Source: Verrucomicrobiota bacterium
GTDB taxonomy: Bacteria > Verrucomicrobiota > Verrucomicrobiia > CAIQCK01
Reading direction: 5' to 3'
Length of the DNA stretch: 64,000 bases
Assembly (NCBI GenBank): GCA_016222825.1
Contig: JACRQF010000009.1
Span: forward strand, 124,001-188,000
Shown: positions 45,018 to 53,384 of the stretch, piece by piece
Numbering within the stretch: position 1 is the first letter of the stretch
How the letters are laid out: every line of letters begins with the position of its first letter
The notes under the pieces: generated by a model
What the model saw: the letters and a program-made list of their open reading frames with translations, nothing else
Database searches by the model: none
Told to the model about the DNA's origin: nothing
Made by a program: the position numbers and the translations under genes

Positions 45018-46112
45018 ATGCCCAGAAACATCGCATTGCCCCACATCGAAGGCTTGGTTTCCTACGAGCCGGGCCGCCCCATCGAGGAAGTCGCGCGGGA
45101 GTTGAAGCTGCGCCCCGCGTCCATCATCAAGCTCGCGTCGAACGAAAACCCCCTCGGCCCGTCGCCCAAGGCCGTCGCCGCCATGCGCCGCGCGCTGGCC
45201 ACCGCGCACCTTTACCCCGACGGCGGCGGTTTCTATCTCCGCCAGGGCCTGGCGAAACATCTCGGCGTCGGCTTGGACAACATCATCCTCGGCAGCGGCT
45301 CCAACGAACTCATCGAGTTCCTCTTCCACGCCTTCGTCGCGCCCGGCGACGAAATCGTCTGCGGCGACCGCGCGTTCGTCGTTTACAAGCTCTGCGCGGC
45401 GATGTTCCAGGCGCGCGCGGTGGAGGTGCCGTTCCGCGACCACACCCACGACCTCGACGCGATGCTGGCGGCCTGCAACGGCCGCACCAAAATCGTCTTC
45501 GTCGCCAACCCGAACAACCCGACCGGCACGCGCGTGGACAACGCCACCCTCTGCCGCTTCCTCGACCGCGTGCCGAACCACACCATCGTCGCGCTCGACG
45601 AAGCTTACTTCGAGTTCCTGGATAACCCGCCCGACACGATCAGCTACATCACCGCCAAGCGCGCGCCGAACATCATCGTGCTGCGGACCTTCTCCAAGAT
45701 CGTCGGCCTCGCCGGGCTGCGCATCGGCTACGGCGTCACCAGCAAGGAAATGGTCGCTCTGCTGAACAAGGTGCGCCAGCCGTTCAACGTCAACTCCATC
45801 GCCCAGGCCGGCGCGCTCGCCTCGCTCGCCGACCGCGCCCACATCACCCGGACGCGGCGGTTGAACAAACAGGGCTTGGCCTACCTGAGCGGCGAGTTCA
45901 AGAAGATGAAACTGGAGTTCATCCCGTCCGTCGGCAACTTCATCTGCGTCCGCGTCGGCGATGGCCGCGCGGTGTTCGACGCCCTCCAGCGCCGCGGCGT
46001 CATCGTCCGGCCGCTGGCGGGCTACCGGATGCCGGAGTGGGTCCGCGTCACCGTCGGCACCATGCCGGAGAACCGCCGGTTCATCCGGGAACTGAAGATT
46101 GTTGTGAAGTAG
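45018..46112 (+). CDS. hisC: Histidinol-phosphate aminotransferase
   Basis: This PLP-dependent class I/II aminotransferase forms histidinol phosphate from imidazole acetol phosphate; some relatives also act on aromatic amino acids. The 364-residue product has KLASNENPLGPSPKA, LYPDGGGFYLRQGLA, LGSGSNELIEFL, FVANPNNPTGT, ALDEAYFEF and the PLP-lysine motif TFSKIVGLAGLRIGYG (Lys227). The start is set by GGAAGG seven bases before the ATG at 45018. No other his genes are near, as often in this phylum. Confidence 0.92.
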   Translation: MPRNIALPHIEGLVSYEPGRPIEEVARELKLRPASIIKLASNENPLGPSPKAVAAMRRALATAHLYPDGGGFYLRQGLAKHLGVGLDNIILGSGSNELIEFLFHAFVAPGDEIVCGDRAFVVYKLCAAMFQARAVEVPFRDHTHDLDAMLAACNGRTKIVFVANPNNPTGTRVDNATLCRFLDRVPNHTIVALDEAYFEFLDNPPDTISYITAKRAPNIIVLRTFSKIVGLAGLRIGYGVTSKEMVALLNKVRQPFNVNSIAQAGALASLADRAHITRTRRLNKQGLAYLSGEFKKMKLEFIPSVGNFICVRVGDGRAVFDALQRRGVIVRPLAGYRMPEWVRVTVGTMPENRRFIRELKIVVK

Positions 46113-46136
46113 TCGGCCGCTCGTAGCTCCTGGACA

Positions 46137-47261
46137 ATGAGAGCCAAACTGTTTCTCATCTGCCTCGCCAGCATTTGCGCGTTGCGCGGCGTCGGCGCCG
46201 CCGCTGAAGACGGGCCGGCTTGGAAACTCCTCGCGCCGTTTTTCCAGCCGCCGCCGGAATACGCCGCGCCCACCAACTCCCTCCGCTCGCCGCTGCGGTT
46301 CAACGACGGCCAGCGGATGGCCAGCGCCGCCGATTGGCCGCGCCGACGCGCGGAAATCCTGAAGCAATGGCACGACTTGATGGGGCCGTGGCCGGCGGTC
46401 ATCAAGCGGCCGAACGTGGAAACGCTCGCGACCACGCATCGCGACAATTTCACGCAGCACCGCGTCCGCCTCGACATTGCGCCGGGCCAGACGGGCGAAG
46501 GCTGGTTGCTCGTGCCGGACGGCGCATGGCCGTTTCCCGCCGCGCTCGTCGTCTATTACGAGCCGGAGACGAGCGTTGGCCTCGGCAAACATCCGTTGCG
46601 CGACTTCGCCTACCAGCTCACCCGCCGCGGTTTCGTCACGCTCTCCATCGGCACGCCCGGCGGCGACGCCTACAAGCCCAACCTCGGCGACGCGCGCTGC
46701 CAGCCGTTGTCGTTCCACGCCTACGTCGCGGCCAACTGCTGGAACGCGCTCGCGAACCGGCACGAAGTGGACTCGCGGCGCATCGGCGTGGTGGGGCATT
46801 CTTATGGCGGCAAGTGGGCGATGTTCGCCGGCGCGCTGTGGGAGAAGTTCGCCTGCGTCGCCGTGAGCGATCCGGGCATCGTGTTCGACGAAAAGCGCCC
46901 GAGCGTGAACTACTGGGAGCCGTGGTATCTCGGCCTCGACCCCAACAATCCCCGCCCGAAGCGCGGCCTCATCACGCCGGAGAACCCGCGCACCGGCGCT
47001 TACAAAAAGATGGTGGAAACCGGCCGCGACCTGCACGAGTTGCACGCGCTGATCGCACCGCGTCCGTTCTTCGTCTCAGGCGGCTCGGAAGACTTCCCCG
47101 CGCGCTGGGCCGCGCTCAGCCACGCCGTCGCCGTGAACCGCTTCCTCGGCTTCACCCACCGCGTCGGCATGTCCAACCGCCCCGACCACGCCCCCACCGA
47201 GGAATCCAACGCCCTGCTCTACGCCTTCTTCAACCACTTCCTCGGCCGCAAACTGAAGTAA
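46137..47261 (+). CDS. Exported alpha/beta hydrolase (dienelactone hydrolase-like esterase)
   Basis: This is a 374-residue secreted esterase-type protein. After a signal peptide (LFLICLASICALRGVGA) there is a helical leader with WHDLMGPWP, then an alpha/beta hydrolase core. The nucleophile elbow is GHSYGGKW, the acid candidate is in GGSEDFPARW and the His is in NRPDHAPTEES. The layout is shared with carbohydrate esterase-like proteins (acetyl xylan or glucuronoyl esterase relatives) common in polysaccharide-degrading Verrucomicrobiota. Family and substrate are not resolved. It begins 25 bp after hisC. Confidence 0.82.
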   Translation: MRAKLFLICLASICALRGVGAAAEDGPAWKLLAPFFQPPPEYAAPTNSLRSPLRFNDGQRMASAADWPRRRAEILKQWHDLMGPWPAVIKRPNVETLATTHRDNFTQHRVRLDIAPGQTGEGWLLVPDGAWPFPAALVVYYEPETSVGLGKHPLRDFAYQLTRRGFVTLSIGTPGGDAYKPNLGDARCQPLSFHAYVAANCWNALANRHEVDSRRIGVVGHSYGGKWAMFAGALWEKFACVAVSDPGIVFDEKRPSVNYWEPWYLGLDPNNPRPKRGLITPENPRTGAYKKMVETGRDLHELHALIAPRPFFVSGGSEDFPARWAALSHAVAVNRFLGFTHRVGMSNRPDHAPTEESNALLYAFFNHFLGRKLK

Positions 47262-47477
47262 CCTTCAGAATGAGGCGGCTTGCGGCGGGCCTTGTCCTGC
47301 GCCTTCATTTTTCAAACTCCCGGCCCCGCCCGCCGAAACCAGACACGTAAATCAGCTTCCATGCCGCCGGCAAAAAGGCTAAAGATGGCGGCGAGGTGAA
47401 GGCCAGGCGGCAATGAAATCTACTGGAGACGGCTTCATATTTGAACCCGCGCGCGACGAAACCCAAACGTCCGCAGC

Positions 47478-47504
47478 TTTAAGGTTCCAATTTGGAACCT
47501 TGAA
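47478..47504. repeat. 27-bp palindrome 1 upstream of the ORF6N gene
   Basis: The left arm TTTAAGGTTCCA, centre ATT and right arm TGGAACCTTGAA pair at 11 of 12 positions. Confidence 0.75.
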
Positions 47505-47572
47505 CATCAACTCTCAACCATCAACCAGATTGCGGCAGGCTGGACAAGGAGTGTCAGTCCAGAAACTCAGGC

Positions 47573-47599
47573 TTTGATATGCCAATCTGGCATCTCAAA
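47573..47599. promoter_or_regulatory. 27-bp palindrome 2, operator-like, directly before the ORF6N start
   Basis: The left arm TTTGATATGCCA, centre ATC and right arm TGGCATCTCAAA pair at 11 of 12 positions. Its position over the translation-initiation region suggests an operator or recognition site, possibly for the ORF6N protein itself; that is inference. Confidence 0.6.
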
Positions 47600-47609
47600 T
47601 CCAACACCC

Positions 47610-48191
47610 ATGAGCAGCCAAGACGTGACACAACTGGTTCCCATCGAACGGGTCGAGAGACTGATCCATCTGGCGCGAGGAGAGAAAGTGCTCTTGGACG
47701 CCGATCTGGCGAGGCTTTACGGGGTCGAAACTCGGACCTTGAATCAAGCGGTCAAACGCAATCCGAGCCGGTTTCCCGCAGACTTCATGTTTCAACTGAC
47801 GATCGAAGAAGCCGACAGCCTCCTTCGTTCAAGATCACAATCTGTGACCTTGAACAAGAGGGGGAAGAACATCAAATACCTCCCCTACGCCTTCACCGAG
47901 CAGGGTGTGGCGATGCTCTCCAGCGTCCTGCGAAGCGAGCGCGCTGTGCAGGTCAACGTCGCCATCATGCGCGCCTTCGTCAGCCTGCGCCGGATGCTGG
48001 CCGGCAACGAAGTGCTCGCCCGCAAGCTCGCTGAACTGGAACACCGGCTCGAAGGCCACGACCAAGCCATCAAGTCCCTCTTCAACGCCATCCGCGAACT
48101 CGCCACCCCGCCCGCCAAGCCGCCTCGGGAAATCGGCTTCCACGTCAGGGAAGCCAGCGTGCCGTATCGCGTGAGACGAAAGCGAGCATGA
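47610..48191 (+). CDS. ORF6N-domain DNA-binding protein
   Basis: The 193-residue product has an N-terminal ORF6N domain, a KilA-N-related DNA-binding module found in phages and scattered through bacterial chromosomes. Typical marks are [37 protein letters not shown], here at residues 13-50, then [38 protein letters not shown]-terminal helix ([20 protein letters not shown]) probably dimerises. No phage genes surround it. Three 27-bp palindromes accompany it: two upstream and one inside the gene (47828-47854), where it encodes SRSQSVTLN. Its function is unknown; DNA recognition at those palindromes is a hypothesis. Confidence 0.88.
   Translation: MSSQDVTQLVPIERVERLIHLARGEKVLLDADLARLYGVETRTLNQAVKRNPSRFPADFMFQLTIEEADSLLRSRSQSVTLNKRGKNIKYLPYAFTEQGVAMLSSVLRSERAVQVNVAIMRAFVSLRRMLAGNEVLARKLAELEHRLEGHDQAIKSLFNAIRELATPPAKPPREIGFHVREASVPYRVRRKRA
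47828..47854. repeat. 27-bp palindrome 3 inside the ORF6N gene
   Basis: The left arm TTCAAGATCACA, centre ATC and right arm TGTGACCTTGAA pair at 11 of 12 positions. Arm length, centre and flanking TTYRA pattern match palindromes 1 and 2, while the bases next to the centre differ. Confidence 0.75.
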
Positions 48192-48228
48192 GCACTTGAC
48201 GTGATGAGTGTGCGGCGGTGGCGGCATC

Positions 48229-48290
48229 GGGCAAGAAGATTCTGGGGCAAAAAGATTCGACAATCTTCCTGCGCCGAAATGTTCCTGCCC
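48229..48290. repeat. Intergenic compound inverted repeat
   Basis: Units of the form GGGCAAGAAGATT and GGGCAAAAAGATT are followed by their inverse AATCTTCCTGCGCC and ATGTTCCTGCCC. The centre is AAGATT-CGAC-AATCTT. It could end the ORF6N transcript as a hairpin. It resembles the structure at 50876-50927. Confidence 0.55.
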
Positions 48291-48356
48291 ATTTTGTCCC
48301 CACCCTGAAGAGTTGAGTGCTGGCAAGCGCGGCGGGTTTCTGGTAATGAAACGGAC

Positions 48357-50828
48357 ATGATCCGCCTCAAGTGTGATTCACGGATGGTCGCATGGTTTTC
48401 GACAGCAGTCGCGCTGCTCGCGCTGGGTTCCTCGCTCAACGCCGCGCCAAAGCCCACGGCAAAGCCCGCCACCGCGCAGATGCCGGAGACGTTTCCGGGG
48501 CCAATGTTGTCGCGGTTCCTTGACGGGCCGATGAAGGGTGTGGAGGAAATCGTGTTCGCCGTGCGCGTGCCGGGACGCGATCACTGGTATGTGACGTTCG
48601 GCAATTACGCGGACGATTCGGAATACGCGCAGCGGCTTAGCTTCAAAAAAGAGGAAGGTGTTTATTGGGGCTACAGCGAGGGCGGCCGGCTTTGCCGGAA
48701 GAACTTACGCACGGGCAAAGTGACGACGATTTTCGAGGATATGAAGGGCGGTGTGCGTGACCCGCAGCTTAGTTACGACGGGAAGAAAGTCCTTTTCGCC
48801 TACCGCAAGGGCGGCACGCATCCATTCCACCTCTACGAGATCAACGTGAACGGCAGCGGCCTGCGTCAGCTCACGGACGGCCCGGACGATGACATCGAGC
48901 CGACGTATTGCCCGGACGGCAGCATCGTCTTCTGCTCGTCGCGATGCCGGCGGTTCGTGAACTGTTGGTATACGCGCGTGGCGACGCTCTACCGCTGCGA
49001 CGCCGACGGCGGCAACGTGCGGATGCTCTCCACGAACAACGACCACGACAACACGCCGTGGATGCTGCCCGACGGCCGCGTGCTCTACATGCGTTGGGAA
49101 TACGTGGACCGCAGCCAGGTGCATTTCCATCATCTCTGGACGTCGAATCCCGACGGCACGGGGCAGACGGTGTTTTACGGCAACATGACCGGCGGCGTCG
49201 CAATGCTCGACGCGAAGCCGATTCCCGGCACGGTGAAGGTGGTCGCGTCGTTCTCGCCGGGCCACGGCCGGCCGGAGCATCTCGGCCCGATCGCGGTCGT
49301 GGACCCGCGGTTCGGCCCGGACGACCCGCGCGGTGTGCGCACGGTCAGCAAAACCGGCGATTGGAAGGACCCGTATGCGTTCAGCGAGGACTGCTTCCTC
49401 GTCGCGCATCCGAAAGGGTTGTTCGTGATGGACGGCGACGGCAACGTGGAGATGATCCACCAACTGGAGGAGTCCGAGCGCGCGCAGTTCCATTGTCACG
49501 AGCCGCGGCCAGTGCAGGCCCGGCAGCGCGAGACAATCATCCCGGCGCGCGTGGATCTCAGCGCGCCGACGGGGCGGCTGTTCCTGGAGGACATCTACCA
49601 CGGCCGCAACATGGCCGGAGTCGAGCGCGGCGCGGTGAAGAAGCTGCTCGTGCTCCAGCAACTGCCGAAACCGGTGAACTTCTCCGGTGGCATGGAGCCG
49701 CTGACCATCGGAGGGTCGTTCACGCTGGCGGAGGTGGTCGGCGAAGCGCCGGTGGAGCCGGACGGCTCGGCGTTCCTGGAGGTGCCGGCGATGCGCTCGC
49801 TGTTTTTCGTCGCGCTCGACAAGAACGATATGGCGGTGAAACGGATGCACAGTTTCATCACCGTCCAGCCCGGCGAAACGCTCGGTTGCGTCGGCTGTCA
49901 CGAGAACCGCCAGGGCGCGGCGCTGCCGGCGCGAGCATCGTTGATGGCGATGAAACGTCCGCCCAGCCCGGTGCAACCGATTCGCGACGTGCCGTCGGTG
50001 CTGGACTTCCCACGCGACATTCAGCCGATCCTCGACCGCCGTTGCGCCCAGTGCCACAACAGCGACCGCCGCGAGGCGAAGGTGGACCTCAGCGGCGACA
50101 AGACGGCGATGTATTGCATCAGCTACTGGACCATAACGACGCGCGGCCTCATTTCCGACGGGCGCAACGTCCCCTACGCCAACCGCCCGCCCTACAGCTA
50201 CGGCAGCGCCGCGAGCCGCTTGATGAAGCTCAGCGACGGCAGCCATCACGGCGCGAAGCTGAGCGACTTAGAGCGGAAGACGCTGCGCCTCTGGATTGAA
50301 ACCAGCGCGACCTATCCCGGCACTTACGCCTCGCTCGGCTGCGGCACGCATACGGTGCATCTGCCGTATGGCCCGATGATGCAACGCTGCGGTGAATGCC
50401 ACAGTGGCACGCACCGCGACCGTCGTGGCAAGGAATTCAAATCTCTTGCCATCGCCGGCGCGCACGGCCATAACCTCGAATCGCTCCAAAACATCTCGCG
50501 CCCGGAAAAAGCCCTCTTGCTCCGCGCGCCGCTCGCGAAGGAAGCCGGCGGCCTCGGCCTCTGCAAGGAGCCGGCCTTCAAGGACACGAACGACCCGCTC
50601 TATCGCGAACTGCTCGGCGCGCTCCGCGACGCGCACAACCGTCTGACGGCCGGCAAGCGCTTCGACATGCCCGGCTTCCGGCCAAACGAGCATTACATCC
50701 GCGAAATGCAGCGGTTCGGCATCCTGCCGAAGAGCCTCGGTCCGAACGATCCGGTGGACATCTACGCCACCGACCGCGCCTACTGGAACTCGTTCTATCA
50801 CCGGCCCGTTTCCACCGCCGCGCGCTAG
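48357..50828 (+). CDS. HzsA-like exported protein: beta-propeller plus three CXXCH haem sites
   Basis: The 823-residue product has a signal peptide (VAWFSTAVALLALGSSLNA). Residues about 60-400 resemble a TolB/WD40-type propeller (RKNLRTGKVTTIFEDMKGG, DPQLSYDGKKVLFAYRKGG, PTYCPDGSIVFCSSR, WMLPDGRVLYMRWEYVDRS). A middle region recalls the hydrazine synthase alpha-subunit middle domain. There are three c-type haem motifs: CVGCH (511-515), CAQCH (563-567) and CGECH (678-682). Relatives are common in non-anammox Verrucomicrobiota and Planctomycetota, usually among secreted hydrolases, so hydrazine synthesis should not be inferred. It is likely a periplasmic cytochrome with an unknown redox substrate. 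A paralog lies at 56576-58882. The start could also be the ATG at 48384. Confidence 0.85.
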   Translation: MIRLKCDSRMVAWFSTAVALLALGSSLNAAPKPTAKPATAQMPETFPGPMLSRFLDGPMKGVEEIVFAVRVPGRDHWYVTFGNYADDSEYAQRLSFKKEEGVYWGYSEGGRLCRKNLRTGKVTTIFEDMKGGVRDPQLSYDGKKVLFAYRKGGTHPFHLYEINVNGSGLRQLTDGPDDDIEPTYCPDGSIVFCSSRCRRFVNCWYTRVATLYRCDADGGNVRMLSTNNDHDNTPWMLPDGRVLYMRWEYVDRSQVHFHHLWTSNPDGTGQTVFYGNMTGGVAMLDAKPIPGTVKVVASFSPGHGRPEHLGPIAVVDPRFGPDDPRGVRTVSKTGDWKDPYAFSEDCFLVAHPKGLFVMDGDGNVEMIHQLEESERAQFHCHEPRPVQARQRETIIPARVDLSAPTGRLFLEDIYHGRNMAGVERGAVKKLLVLQQLPKPVNFSGGMEPLTIGGSFTLAEVVGEAPVEPDGSAFLEVPAMRSLFFVALDKNDMAVKRMHSFITVQPGETLGCVGCHENRQGAALPARASLMAMKRPPSPVQPIRDVPSVLDFPRDIQPILDRRCAQCHNSDRREAKVDLSGDKTAMYCISYWTITTRGLISDGRNVPYANRPPYSYGSAASRLMKLSDGSHHGAKLSDLERKTLRLWIETSATYPGTYASLGCGTHTVHLPYGPMMQRCGECHSGTHRDRRGKEFKSLAIAGAHGHNLESLQNISRPEKALLLRAPLAKEAGGLGLCKEPAFKDTNDPLYRELLGALRDAHNRLTAGKRFDMPGFRPNEHYIREMQRFGILPKSLGPNDPVDIYATDRAYWNSFYHRPVSTAAR

Positions 50829-50875
50829 GACGTCGGCGAACATGCGTCACGCGGTCCGCGAGAACGACCGATGAA

Positions 50876-50927
50876 GGGCAAAATCATGGCTGGCAAAATC
50901 ATGATTTTGCCCCTTATGATTTTGCCC
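50876..50927. repeat. Compound inverted repeat of GGCAAAATCAT units
   Basis: Two direct units (GGGCAAAATCAT and GGCAAAATCAT) are followed by two inverse units (GATTTTGCC and ATGATTTTGCCC). The 52-bp element can fold into one long hairpin with a four-base bulge. It lies between the HzsA-like gene and the lipoprotein gene and may end transcription of the former, although there is no T-tract. Confidence 0.7.
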
Positions 50928-50950
50928 AAGTGGAAACAACACAGACCGTC

Positions 50951-51397
50951 ATGAATACCTCTCTCGCAAACAAGACCGCCGCGCTCCTGCTGGCCCTGAC
51001 AACGGCTCTCATCGTCTCCTGCGGCCAGCCCGCCGACTCGCCCCAAACCACCACCGTGCCGGCCAGCGCGCCCGCCGCAGCGACCGCCAACGACTACCAG
51101 CCGCTCATTGGCCGCTGGGCGCGGACCGACGGCGACTACATGATCGAGATCAAGAGCATCACCGCCGACGGCAAGGCGGAGACCGGCTACTTCAACCCGC
51201 GCCCGATCAACGTGGCGCGCGCCGAAGCTTCGCGGGAGGGGGGCACGCTGAGGCTGTTCATGGAACTGCGCGACTCCGGCTATCCCGGTTGCCTCTACAA
51301 GCTCACGTTCGACAAAGCCGCATCACGGTTGACCGGCACCTACTTCCAAGCCGCCCAGAACGAGACCTACCCGGTGACGTTTGAGAAAGCGCAGTAG
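50951..51397 (+). CDS. Small lipoprotein of unknown function
   Basis: The 148-residue product starts with a lipoprotein signal (ALLLALTTALIVSC, Cys24 as lipidation site), a Pro/Ala/Thr linker and a compact domain of about 90 residues (YQPLIGRWARTDGDYMIEIK, GKAETGYFNPRPINVARAEA, YPGCLYKLTFD, LTGTYFQAAQNETYPVTF). This pattern recurs in small exported proteins of the phylum and looks like a lipocalin-type or beta-barrel fold. No function is known to me. The frame is also open from a GTG at 50930. Confidence 0.8.
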   Translation: MNTSLANKTAALLLALTTALIVSCGQPADSPQTTTVPASAPAAATANDYQPLIGRWARTDGDYMIEIKSITADGKAETGYFNPRPINVARAEASREGGTLRLFMELRDSGYPGCLYKLTFDKAASRLTGTYFQAAQNETYPVTFEKAQ

Positions 51398-51470
51398 GCG
51401 GCGGAGGCTGTCTTCCTCCATGCCGTGGCGAACAAGAAGAGACGAGACCAGACACGTAGTATCTTCTCTT

Positions 51471-53384
51471 ATGAACCGACGCGAGTTCCTCCTCACAACC
51501 TCGCTGGCCACCGGCGGCCTGCTGGCGGGTTCGTGCGGCTCTCCCGGCTCGAAGCCTGCGGCGCGTGTCGCGGCGCCCAGTCCCAAACCCGCGAAGCGCG
51601 GCGCGGAGCGCTTTCGCTGGACGCGCAACAACACTTCGCGGCTGTTCACCGACGTTGCGTGCGAGGGCCGGTCATGGGTCGGAACGGAACTGGTTCGCAT
51701 CATGGACGGCACGTGCCGTCTGCTCGACGAAACGCAGGTGACCCTGCTGAACGCCAGTCGCTACCACGCCTCCCACGGGCCGCTACGTCTGGAACTGCGC
51801 CATCAACTCCACGACAGCGGCAATGGCGTGCGCGACGACCTGCTCGAAGCCACGCTGACCGTCCGCAACGCGTCGGACCGTCCGCAGCAGGTGGAGGTCG
51901 GGTTTGGCACGTCGGTTCAGCCGGCCGGGTCAACCGGCGCGCAACAGGTTTACGTGCCGTTGAACGCGGCGGGCTTGTTCGGCGACGGACGCTTCGCCGC
52001 GCTCGGCGTGAAGAACTTCCTCAAGGACTGCAACCAACCCATCGGCACGGGCGAGTTCGTATGCCATTACCTCGAACCGATGGCGAGTCATCCAGCCGAG
52101 CGCGAGACGCGCGCGCTGTTGCTCGCGCCGGTGGTGGATGTGTTCAGCCCGCAACTATCATGGCGGACGGCGCTGTTCACGCCATCAGATGAGCCGATGC
52201 GTTTCAGCGCCGTCACGAGAAAGCCCCTGTTCGGCAGTTCGGGTGGTGCGGAGAAAGGCAGCCACACCACATGGCGAGCGAACCGCTGCGTCACCGTCGC
52301 CGCCGGTTCGACACTCACGCAACGCTGCTGGCTGCTGCTGCACCAGGGCAACGCCTCGGTGGCGTGGCAGTCGTTCCATCGCTTCGCGCACCGGGAGGAG
52401 TTCGCCGTGCCGGGCTGGGCGCGCGAGATGAAGGTGCATTACTACGATTTCCTCTCGTCGGCGCAGGGTGAGAAAGACCGGCGTGGCGACGGCTACGAGA
52501 CCGACCTGCCGTGCTTCCGCGAGTTCCGCGTCGGCATGGCCACGCAGCACGGTTACTACCCGACGCTCGGCGATTACATCCGGCCCGACCGCAAGACCTG
52601 GCAGGCGATGCGCGGCGACAAGCAGGGCGCGGCGGAGATGTCGTTCGACAAGATACGCGACCGCATCAAGGCCACGCGCGCGGCGGGCGCAAAGGCGGCG
52701 GTTTATCTGCACCCGGTCCTCTTCGACGACGCCACGCCGTTCTTCCAGAAGATGCGCGACAGCGTGCTTGTGGACGCCGCGGGCAAACTCGTGCCATTCC
52801 CGTGGAAAGGCCCGGACACCGTCGGCAACAACTGGCGCGCGTCGCTCGCCTCGCCGCAATGGCGCGAGCACCTGCTCCAGCAGGCCCAGTGGATCATGGA
52901 CCTCCTGAAGCCCGACGCGATCGTGATGGACGAAACCTTCGCGGGCCTCGGCTACGACCATCATCCCAACCACGCCGGCCCAACCTCGGCGGCGGCGATT
53001 GAGTTTTACCGCAAGCTCCGCGCGCTCGTGCGCAGTTTCGGCGCGGACAAGGCGTTCTTCACCAGCGACTGCTCCATGTCGCCGTTTGTGCTCTGGGCCG
53101 ACGGCGAGTGCGGCGACCACGCCTATCCCGGCCTGCTCGGCCACGCGCTCTACACGCAGGAACCGGTGCGTTATCTCGCCGCGCTTGGCGACAAACCGTG
53201 GCGGCCGTGCGCGTGGCATTTCCGGCAGATGTGGCCGGCGCAGATGAAACTCGCCCGACAGGTCGGCGCAGGCGTCGGCGTCTCCAACGGCTGGCTCGAA
53301 TACACCGGCCTCACCCGCCTGCCCGCCGACGCAAAGGCGAGAATACTCGGCGACATTCAGACATTGTTCAACCCACTCTCATGA
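51471..53384 (+). CDS. Tat lipoprotein, putative TIM-barrel glycoside hydrolase
   Basis: The 637-residue product begins with a twin-arginine signal (NRREFLLTT) that ends in a lipobox (LLAGSC), so it should be exported folded and lipidated. The N-terminal half is a beta-sandwich (LRLELRHQLHDSG, ALLLAPVVDVFSPQLSWRTALF). The C-terminal half looks like a catalytic TIM barrel (GAKAAVYLHPVLFDD, NNWRASLASPQWREHLLQQ, KPDAIVMDETFAGLGYDHH, FTSDCSMSPFVLWADGE). The Asp/Glu in VMDETF and ADGE are candidate catalytic residues, reminiscent of GH31/GH36-clan enzymes, but I cannot name the family. Its stop overlaps the start of the beta-helix gene by 4 bp, so the two are co-expressed. Confidence 0.7.
   Translation: MNRREFLLTTSLATGGLLAGSCGSPGSKPAARVAAPSPKPAKRGAERFRWTRNNTSRLFTDVACEGRSWVGTELVRIMDGTCRLLDETQVTLLNASRYHASHGPLRLELRHQLHDSGNGVRDDLLEATLTVRNASDRPQQVEVGFGTSVQPAGSTGAQQVYVPLNAAGLFGDGRFAALGVKNFLKDCNQPIGTGEFVCHYLEPMASHPAERETRALLLAPVVDVFSPQLSWRTALFTPSDEPMRFSAVTRKPLFGSSGGAEKGSHTTWRANRCVTVAAGSTLTQRCWLLLHQGNASVAWQSFHRFAHREEFAVPGWAREMKVHYYDFLSSAQGEKDRRGDGYETDLPCFREFRVGMATQHGYYPTLGDYIRPDRKTWQAMRGDKQGAAEMSFDKIRDRIKATRAAGAKAAVYLHPVLFDDATPFFQKMRDSVLVDAAGKLVPFPWKGPDTVGNNWRASLASPQWREHLLQQAQWIMDLLKPDAIVMDETFAGLGYDHHPNHAGPTSAAAIEFYRKLRALVRSFGADKAFFTSDCSMSPFVLWADGECGDHAYPGLLGHALYTQEPVRYLAALGDKPWRPCAWHFRQMWPAQMKLARQVGAGVGVSNGWLEYTGLTRLPADAKARILGDIQTLFNPLS

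Larger units (their letters stand above)
47262..47609. other. Intergenic region upstream of the ORF6N gene
   Basis: This 348-bp stretch has no gene. Its second half is AT-richer than the surroundings and holds two of the three 27-bp palindromes described below. The second palindrome ends ten bases before the ORF6N start codon, where a ribosome-binding site would be expected, and none is visible. Confidence 0.6.

Noticed and set aside
44421..47045. Minus-strand frame of 874 codons opposite the phosphoesterase, hisC and hydrolase genes
   Set aside because: It overlaps three well-supported plus-strand genes and has no family motif; it is typical antisense openness at high GC.
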